Source: Actinomycetes bacterium
GTDB lineage: Bacteria > Actinomycetota > Acidimicrobiia > Acidimicrobiales > Palsa-688
Assembly (NCBI GenBank): GCA_021815935.1
Contig: JAKAZH010000044.1
Coordinates: 1 to 10,798, forward strand
DNA length: 10,798 nt
Reading direction: 5' to 3'
The position numbers were made by a program, and so were the translations under genes. The notes under the pieces were generated by a model, which ran no database searches, had not been told where the DNA came from, and saw nothing but the letters and a program-made list of their open reading frames with translations. Shown one piece after another: positions 6,077 to 10,798 of this stretch. Positions within the stretch are counted from its first letter, which is position 1; every line of letters starts with the position of its first letter.

Positions 6077-6982
6077 TCACGCCTGTTGGCATTCCTCGGC
6101 TTTCCAATAGTCGAGGACATCTGCGAGGGTCCGATCCAGTTCGACGGTCGGTTCCCATCCTGTAGCCGACATGAGCCTTCCGGCATCGCCTCGCAGGTCG
6201 GGTATGTCGACAGGTCTGACGCGATCCGGGTCGACAAAGATCGGGATGTCCACGCCGGCAAGCTCCAACAGCCGCTGTGCGATCTCGCGGATAGGCACGG
6301 ACCTTCCACTGCACACGTTGTAGATCCGTCCGGGTTCGCCGTGTTCCAGGAGAAGTCTGTAGGCGGCTACGACGTCGCGCACGTCGCTGATGTCGCGGCT
6401 GACGTCGAGGTTGCCGGTCCGAAGCGTCGCAGCGCCGCTCGTCTGCGCCCTGGCGACCTGCTTCGCTAGGGCCGGTACGACGAAGTCGGCTCTCTGTCCG
6501 GGTCCAGTGTGGTTGAACGGCCGGGCTATCACGACCTGCAGTCCCCGCGTCCTCCACATCTGCAGCGCTATGAGCTCCGCCGACGCCTTGCTCGCCGCGT
6601 AGGGGCTCATCGGCGCAACAGGATGGTCTTCCCTGACCGGCATGTCCGCCTTCGACACCCGTCCGTACACCTCCGACGAGCTGACGACGAGTACCCGCGG
6701 GGGACGGCTGCAAGCGGCGGCGGCGTCTAGGAGGTTGGCGGTGCCGACCGTGTTGACTTCGTAAGTGCTTCTAGACTCGCCCCACGAAGAGGCGACGCTC
6801 GAGAGGCCCGCGAGATGTACAACACAGTCCGCCTGACTCGCGAGCACAGCGGCCCGCAACTCATCAGTATTTGTCACGTCGACTTCGGTGTCGACGCCCT
6901 CCACCGTGTCACCACAGTCCCGAAGATGGCGTACCATCCAAGTACCCACAAAGCCTCGGCTTCCGGTCACTACGACTCGCAT
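6077..6982 (-). CDS. NAD(P)-dependent SDR, probable GDP-6-deoxy-D-mannose reductase
   Basis: A 301-residue extended short-chain dehydrogenase. The Rossmann motif TGSRGFVG (6-13) is at the N-terminus, followed by DVTN (35-38), HLAG (56-59), SSSEVYG (101-107) and the catalytic YAASK (Y128, K132). PFNHTGPGQ (155-163) and YNVCSGRSVPIREIA (221-235) are typical of the Rmd/GMD branch. Rmd reduces GDP-4-keto-6-deoxy-D-mannose to GDP-D-rhamnose in the cytoplasm and needs GDP-mannose 4,6-dehydratase, which is not in this window. A related NDP-sugar epimerase or reductase cannot be excluded. The ATG at 6982 puts the Rossmann strand at residue 1-5 as usual. An in-frame ATG at 6994 adds four residues, and a TTG at 7021 is unlikely. 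The start is two bases from that of the divergent GT4 gene, so its promoter must lie inside that gene. Confidence 0.85.
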   Translation of the reverse strand: MRVVVTGSRGFVGTWMVRHLRDCGDTVEGVDTEVDVTNTDELRAAVLASQADCVVHLAGLSSVASSWGESRSTYEVNTVGTANLLDAAAACSRPPRVLVVSSSEVYGRVSKADMPVREDHPVAPMSPYAASKASAELIALQMWRTRGLQVVIARPFNHTGPGQRADFVVPALAKQVARAQTSGAATLRTGNLDVSRDISDVRDVVAAYRLLLEHGEPGRIYNVCSGRSVPIREIAQRLLELAGVDIPIFVDPDRVRPVDIPDLRGDAGRLMSATGWEPTVELDRTLADVLDYWKAEECQQA

Positions 6983-6984
6983 CA

Positions 6985-8175
6985 ATGAGACCATACCTGC
7001 TGGGCCATACGAGCCGCTCAAAGCCCACGCTTCTAAGCGTCCAGCCCGTCGTCGACGGAGGCGGCTCGGAGCGCGCGCTCATTGGGATGATCCGCCAACT
7101 GGCACGCGCGGGCTGGGAATGCCACGTCGCCGTACCCGGACCTCCTGTGCTCGCCGAGCAGTACCGACAGGCGGGGGCCGCGCTGCACCTCGTCGAGATG
7201 GACCGCGTGACGTCCAGCGGTCATTGGTCGCGATGGCTTCGCTTCGCCGGCAGATGGCCCCGCAGCGTCGTGTCCCTCTGGCGTCTCGCCCGGGAACTCG
7301 ACGCCGAAGTCATCCACAGCAACTCCCTGCACTGCTGGTACGGATGGGCCGCGGCGATCCTTGCCAGGCGCCCCCACGTCTGGCATGCAAGGGAAGTCGT
7401 CTTCCAATCGCCTGTCGCTTTGAAGCTGGAGCGATTCCTCGTCCGCCACTTTGCGCGCACGGTGATAGCGATATCGGATGCCGTCGCGACGCAGCTCGAC
7501 CAGGCGAACGTGCTGGTCGTGAGAGACGAGGTGGACCCGGAGGTCTTCAACCCGAAACACGCGGGCAGGTTCCGGGAGCGCGCGGGGATTCCCGACGATG
7601 TAGCGCTGGTCGGGTCTGTCGGAAGGCTGGACACTTGGAAAGGCTTCGACACTCTGATAGAAGCGTTTTCCGTTATCAGACAGGCCCGGCCAGCCACGGA
7701 GCTGGTCGTTGCAGGACCTACGGTTCCAGGCAAGGAGGGCTACGCGGCGCAGCTCGAAACTACCGCCCGGTCCCTTGCCGGCGTCCACTGGCTTGGACCG
7801 CGCGACGATGTGGCCGAGCTGATGGCCGACTGCGACGTGTTCGTCGCGGTATCCTCTGAGCCCGAACCTTACGGCCTCGTACTCGTCGAAGCGCTCGCCT
7901 GCGGCACGCCGGTCGTCGCGGGCGACGCCGGGGGCCCCGTAGAGATCCTCGGCGGCGACACCTGGTCGCCCGCCGGACGCCTGGTTCGCCCGTCGGACCC
8001 GGCCGCCCTGGCGGCTGCGGTCGTAGACCTCCTCCCCGAAGCGCAAACGAGCACCCAAAGCCGCCGGCAGCGCAAGGCGCTTCGAAGCGGGAGTGGAGTC
8101 GACTTCGAAGCGGTTTTCGCGCAGGTGCGCAGCCGCTACGGCCGGCAGGTGCGCAGCCGGCGCAGCCGGAAGTAG
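6985..8175 (+). CDS. GT4-family glycosyltransferase (GT-B fold)
   Basis: A 396-residue cytoplasmic or membrane-associated glycosyltransferase. The N-terminal domain begins with PTLLSV and VVDGGGSERALIGM (22-35), the usual glycine-rich acceptor-side loop, then HVWHAREVV (131-139) and VIAISDAV (160-167). The C-terminal domain carries GSVGRLDTWKGFDTLIEAF (210-228), with the donor-phosphate Arg and Lys, VHWLGPRDDV (267-276), and the E-x7-E nucleotide-sugar motif at E294 and E302 within EPYGLVLVEALACGTPVV. Donor and acceptor are unknown; family members often use UDP- or GDP-hexoses for envelope glycans. The ATG at 6985 is the only plausible start close to the first strand, although no Shine-Dalgarno site precedes it. 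It heads an operon with fbiA (10-base gap) and cofE. The last about 16 residues are Arg-rich and repetitive (RSRYGRQVRSRRSRK), a tail not needed for the fold. Confidence 0.88.
   Translation: MRPYLLGHTSRSKPTLLSVQPVVDGGGSERALIGMIRQLARAGWECHVAVPGPPVLAEQYRQAGAALHLVEMDRVTSSGHWSRWLRFAGRWPRSVVSLWRLARELDAEVIHSNSLHCWYGWAAAILARRPHVWHAREVVFQSPVALKLERFLVRHFARTVIAISDAVATQLDQANVLVVRDEVDPEVFNPKHAGRFRERAGIPDDVALVGSVGRLDTWKGFDTLIEAFSVIRQARPATELVVAGPTVPGKEGYAAQLETTARSLAGVHWLGPRDDVAELMADCDVFVAVSSEPEPYGLVLVEALACGTPVVAGDAGGPVEILGGDTWSPAGRLVRPSDPAALAAAVVDLLPEAQTSTQSRRQRKALRSGSGVDFEAVFAQVRSRYGRQVRSRRSRK
6990..6995 (-). promoter_or_regulatory. Possible -10 element for a leaderless SDR transcript
   Basis: On the minus strand TATGGT lies seven bases before the SDR start codon at 6982, the spacing expected if the transcript begins at the ATG. 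A TTGAGC string further upstream has a 20-base spacer, too long for a good -35. There is no Shine-Dalgarno sequence at a proper distance. This fits a leaderless message, common in Actinobacteria, but it rests on one hexamer. Confidence 0.35.
8121..8159 (+). repeat. 15-bp direct repeat at the 3' end of the GT4 gene
   Basis: GCAGGTGCGCAGCCG occurs at 8121-8135 and 8145-8159, offset by 24 bases, and a partial third copy GCGCAGCCGG follows at 8160-8169. In frame it encodes QVRSR twice. It builds the basic tail of the GT4 protein just before the stop codon. Confidence 0.75.
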
Positions 8176-8185
8176 CCTCGGAAAG

Positions 8186-9232
8186 GTGATAGTCGCACTC
8201 GCCGGCGGTGTAGGAGCTGCACGGATGCTCACCGGGCTGTCAGCCGCGGTCGACCCGGCGCGGATAACCGCCGTCGTTAACACCGGGGACGACACGGTCA
8301 TACACGGCCTGCACGTCTGCCCGGATATCGACACGGTGACCTACACGCTTGCTGGCGCCATCAACTCCGGGACGGGGTGGGGCCTCCAAGATGAGACCTG
8401 GGAGGCGATGTCCGAGCTTCGAGCTCTGAGCGGGGGGCGTCTCGGCTGGTTCAACCTCGGCGATCGGGACCTGGGCACGCACCTGTATCGAACGAGCCGA
8501 CTGGGCGAGGGAGCGACGTGCAGCGAGGTCGCCGCCGAGATCGCAGCACGCTGGTCGGTCAAAGTGCGGCTAATCCCCATGTCGGACCAGCCCGTACGGA
8601 CGAAGGTCGTGATCGACGACGGCTCGCCTGGCGGTACTGAAGTCGACTTCCAGGAGTACTTCGTAAAGCAGCGCCACCAGATAGCGGTCAGGGGAGTCAG
8701 GCTGAGCGGCGTCGAGAGCGCGAAAGCAGCCCCAGGCGTGCTCGACGCGATCGAGGAAGCCGAGACGATCGTGATCTGCCCGTCTAACCCGATCGTGTCG
8801 ATAGGGCCGGTGCTTGCCACGGGCGGCATAGGCGACGCGGTCGCCGCCAGACGCGAGTCGACGGTTGCCGTATCGCCGATAGTGGCGGGTCGCGCTCTCA
8901 AAGGACCAGCCGACCGGATGCTCCGCGAGCTCGGCTGCGAACCGTCAGCCGTCGGCGTGGCCCGCCTTTGGGCGCCCTACGCGGCAACACTTGTCATCGA
9001 CGACTCCGACGCCGCGCTCGCCGGGAAAGTCGAGAAGGAGGGCATGAAGGCCGTCGTGTACCCAACCGTGATGGCAGGACGCACCGAGGCCGCCGATCTT
9101 GCCCGGGAGGTCCTCCGTCACTCGGCTGGGCGAACGTCGCAGGTCCGACGAGCACCCGGCTTCGACGCAGATTCGGCGTCGACGACGGCTTCAGTCGCAG
9201 TCAGCCGCTTCGACGGGTCGTGGCAGCGGTGA
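8186..9232 (+). CDS. fbiA: 2-phospho-L-lactate (or phosphoenolpyruvate) transferase FbiA/CofD, F420 biosynthesis
   Basis: A 348-residue enzyme that transfers a phospholactyl or enolpyruvyl phosphate group from a GDP-linked donor to Fo, giving F420-0 or dehydro-F420-0 in the cytoplasm. Family motifs in order: VALAGGVGAARML (3-15), the metal-binding NTGDD (32-36), HVCPDIDTVTYTLAG (43-57), GWFNLGDRDLGTHLYRT (87-103), PMSDQPVRTKV (131-141), FQEYFV (155-160) and CPSNPIVSIGPVL (198-210). In Actinobacteria the donor is thought to come from phosphoenolpyruvate via FbiD/CofC, not seen here. The GTG at 8186 puts the first beta strand at residue 2 as in the family, although GGAAAG is unusually close to it; an in-frame ATG at 8093 would overlap the GT4 gene by 83 bases. 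The Ser/Ala-rich C-terminus (about 313-348) extends past the conserved core and overlaps the next gene by GTGA. Confidence 0.93.
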   Translation: MIVALAGGVGAARMLTGLSAAVDPARITAVVNTGDDTVIHGLHVCPDIDTVTYTLAGAINSGTGWGLQDETWEAMSELRALSGGRLGWFNLGDRDLGTHLYRTSRLGEGATCSEVAAEIAARWSVKVRLIPMSDQPVRTKVVIDDGSPGGTEVDFQEYFVKQRHQIAVRGVRLSGVESAKAAPGVLDAIEEAETIVICPSNPIVSIGPVLATGGIGDAVAARRESTVAVSPIVAGRALKGPADRMLRELGCEPSAVGVARLWAPYAATLVIDDSDAALAGKVEKEGMKAVVYPTVMAGRTEAADLAREVLRHSAGRTSQVRRAPGFDADSASTTASVAVSRFDGSWQR

Positions 9233-9924
9233 CAGTCACCCTCGTTCCCGTCAGCGGCATTGGCGAGGTCCGCCCCGGCGACGACCTCGCAGAGACGATC
9301 CTTGCGGCAACAGATCTCGTCGACGGCGACGTGGTTGTAGTCACACAGAAGGTGGTATCCAAGGCAGAAGGCCGGCTGGTCGCTGTCGACCCGACCGATC
9401 CGCTATCGCACAAGGTCCACGTGGAGGCCGAGGCCGTCCGGATACTTCGCCGGAGGGGAGACCTGGTAATGACCGAGACCCGTCATGGTTTCATCTGCGC
9501 CAATTCTGGCGTCGACCTGTCGAACGTGGCGGAGGGATGGGCGGCGCTCCTTCCCGTCGACCCAGACCGCTCCGCCCGAGGGATCCGGAGTGCGCTCGTT
9601 GCGCGAACCGGCCTGCGCCTGGCTGTGATCGTCTCCGACACTTTTGGTCGCACCTGGCGGAGGGGGGTCACCGACGTGGCCATCGGATCGGCGGGGGTCG
9701 CTGCAGTCGTCGATCTGCGAGGCACCCGTGACGCGCTCGGTCGTGAGCTCGCCGTCACGGAGGTGTGCGTCGCCGACGAGATCGCAGGTGCCGCGGAACT
9801 CGTCATGGGCAAATCAAGGGGTATACCTGTTGCTGTCGTCAGGGGGATCGACCCCACATGGCTTCGAGAATCCTCGGTGCGAGACGAGATCGTCCGTCCC
9901 CACCACGAGGACCTTTTCAGGTGA
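9229..9924 (+). CDS. cofE: Coenzyme F420:L-glutamate ligase, single-domain CofE type
   Basis: A 231-residue ligase that adds L-glutamate to F420-0, and then to the growing gamma-linked tail, using GTP and divalent metal. Visible motifs: GDVVVVTQKVVSKAEGRLV (33-51), ETRHGFICANSGVD (83-96), SDTFGRTWRRGVTDVAIGSAG (136-156) and VTEVCVADEIAGAAELVMGK (176-195). The length equals archaeal CofE and the N-terminal half of mycobacterial FbiB. The C-terminal nitroreductase-like domain of FbiB, which reduces dehydro-F420-0, is absent and the next gene is on the other strand, so that activity must be encoded elsewhere if this organism uses the phosphoenolpyruvate route. The start codon GTG overlaps the fbiA stop as GTGA (9229-9232), indicating coupled translation. 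An in-frame GTG at 9220 is an alternative three residues longer. Confidence 0.92.
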   Translation: MTVTLVPVSGIGEVRPGDDLAETILAATDLVDGDVVVVTQKVVSKAEGRLVAVDPTDPLSHKVHVEAEAVRILRRRGDLVMTETRHGFICANSGVDLSNVAEGWAALLPVDPDRSARGIRSALVARTGLRLAVIVSDTFGRTWRRGVTDVAIGSAGVAAVVDLRGTRDALGRELAVTEVCVADEIAGAAELVMGKSRGIPVAVVRGIDPTWLRESSVRDEIVRPHHEDLFR

Positions 9925-9987
9925 TCGGATCCTGAGCCGACCTCGAACTTCGGATATCACGACGCCAGGCAGGGCGCTCGCTCACGG

Positions 9988-10798
9988 TTAGGCGGGCAGC
10001 CGTGCGCCCGAGATGACCAGTCCGGCTTCGACGATGTGTCCGGCTCCGATCACGCAGAGAGCCTCCAAGCGTGCGCCGTCGCCGATCCTCGCTCCCGGGC
10101 CTACTATCGAGTCGATCACACGAGCCCCTACGCCGACGACGACGCCTTCCATGAGCACCGAGCCCTCTATCACCGATCCCTCGCGAAGCTCGACATCGGC
10201 GCCGATAGCGCTGCGACGCACGGTCGCTTGCGGCGATCCTTTGACCGCCCCGGGTCGAGCGCCCACCCCGCCTGTTGTGCCCGCCCCGTGCGTCGCGTAC
10301 GCGAGGTTCGCTTCGAGGAAAGTTGCCGGGGTTCCGGCGTCCAGCCACGCTGCGTCCGACCCGAGCGCGAAGAGGCGTCCCTCGCGGACCAACTCAGGGA
10401 ACGTCTCGCGTTCGATAGAGACCCTTCTGTCAGGGGGGATTCGCTCCAGCACCGACGGCTCTAGGACGTACGTGCCGGCGTTGATCAGGTTGGTCGGCGC
10501 TTCACCTTTGGCCGGCTTCTCTATGAACGCCTCGACGCGGCCGGAAGGGTCCGTGGGCACGACCCCGAACGAGGAGGGGTCCGCTACCGGAGTGAGAGCT
10601 ATGGTCGCTTCGGCCTCACGCCCACGGTGAAAGGCCACAAGCCGACTGACGTCCAAGTCTGTGAGCACGTCGCCGTTGACAACTACGAACGTATCGTCGA
10701 CATGGGCGTCCTCGGCCGCAAAACGTATAGCTCCGGCGGTGTCGAGCGGCGACGGCTCAACCGCGTAACGTAACTGCACCCCGCAGCTCTCGCCTTTC
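9988..10798 (-). CDS. Sugar-1-phosphate nucleotidyltransferase, probable mannose-1-phosphate guanylyltransferase (N-terminus cut by window edge)
   Basis: About 269 C-terminal residues are present. The frame is open to the right edge, so the N-terminal nucleotide-binding loop with its GGxGTRLRP-type motif lies outside. What remains begins VQLRYAVEPSPLDTAGAIRFA, then VVVNGDVLTDLDVSRLVAFH with the metal-binding GDVLTD, FGVVPTDPSGRVEAFIEKP, NAGTYVLEPSVLERIP, VSIERETFPELV and WLDAGTPATFLEANLAYA. The last about 85 residues form hexapeptide repeats of a left-handed beta helix (IGADVELREGSVIEGSVLMEG and following). This matches the mycobacterial GDP-mannose pyrophosphorylase encoded near fbiA and fbiB, which makes GDP-mannose from GTP and mannose-1-phosphate. 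A glucose-1-phosphate thymidylyltransferase-like specificity is not excluded. It converges on cofE across a 63-base gap in which I see no clear terminator. Confidence 0.88.
   Translation of the reverse strand, partial: KGESCGVQLRYAVEPSPLDTAGAIRFAAEDAHVDDTFVVVNGDVLTDLDVSRLVAFHRGREAEATIALTPVADPSSFGVVPTDPSGRVEAFIEKPAKGEAPTNLINAGTYVLEPSVLERIPPDRRVSIERETFPELVREGRLFALGSDAAWLDAGTPATFLEANLAYATHGAGTTGGVGARPGAVKGSPQATVRRSAIGADVELREGSVIEGSVLMEGVVVGVGARVIDSIVGPGARIGDGARLEALCVIGAGHIVEAGLVISGARLPA

Noticed and set aside
5578..6309. A 243-codon minus-strand frame antisense to the small-protein gene
   Set aside because: It spans two genes and the AT-rich promoter region and shows no family features, whereas the plus-strand gene has a clear ribosome binding site.
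8093..8185. An upstream ATG start for fbiA, adding 31 residues
   Set aside because: It overlaps the GT4 gene by 83 bases in its repeat region, and FbiA/CofD proteins normally begin right at the glycine-rich first strand, which the GTG at 8186 provides.
7033..8334. A 433-codon minus-strand frame antisense to the GT4 gene
   Set aside because: The sense frame has all GT4 motifs; the antisense frame shows none and crosses into fbiA.

Overview
The window is high-GC DNA with closely packed genes, GTG starts, four-base start/stop overlaps and long open shadow frames. It looks like a chromosome segment of an actinobacterium. The co-location of coenzyme F420 genes (fbiA/cofD and cofE), a GDP-mannose pyrophosphorylase-like gene and a GT2/DUF5719 pair resembles the fbiA-fbiB-manC neighbourhood of Mycobacterium and Streptomyces. 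The single-domain CofE and the overall style would fit a deep actinobacterial lineage such as Acidimicrobiia, but that placement is inference.

Layout. Bases 1-344 hold no convincing gene but are dense in short palindromic repeats: three GGTACC-centred units, including a 17-bp perfect inverted repeat, and three TGGTCAGG units. A minus-strand, translationally coupled pair follows: a 1096-residue membrane glycosyltransferase (2170-5460) and a membrane-anchored DUF5719-type protein (345-2177) whose N-terminus contains five perfect 24-bp tandem repeats. A 216-bp divergent intergenic region (5461-5676) carries a Crp-like palindrome and an AT-rich promoter/leader for a 131-residue helical protein of unknown function (5677-6072). 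That gene converges, 4 bp apart, on a minus-strand GDP-6-deoxy-D-mannose reductase-like SDR gene (6077-6982). The start codon of the SDR gene lies only 2 bp from the start of a plus-strand operon: GT4 glycosyltransferase (6985-8175), fbiA/cofD (8186-9232) and cofE (9229-9924). At the right edge a minus-strand sugar-1-phosphate nucleotidyltransferase gene (9988 to the edge, N-terminus missing) converges on cofE.

How the genes fit together. The nucleotidyltransferase probably makes an NDP-sugar, most likely GDP-mannose. The SDR would perform the last step to GDP-D-rhamnose if a GDP-mannose 4,6-dehydratase exists elsewhere. The GT4 enzyme and the GT2/polytopic membrane protein would place sugars on an envelope glycan, glycolipid or protein, and the DUF5719 protein is probably the exported partner of the GT2 protein. 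FbiA and CofE build the F420 side chain and share a transcription unit with the GT4 gene. No mobile element, CRISPR array, tRNA or rRNA was seen.
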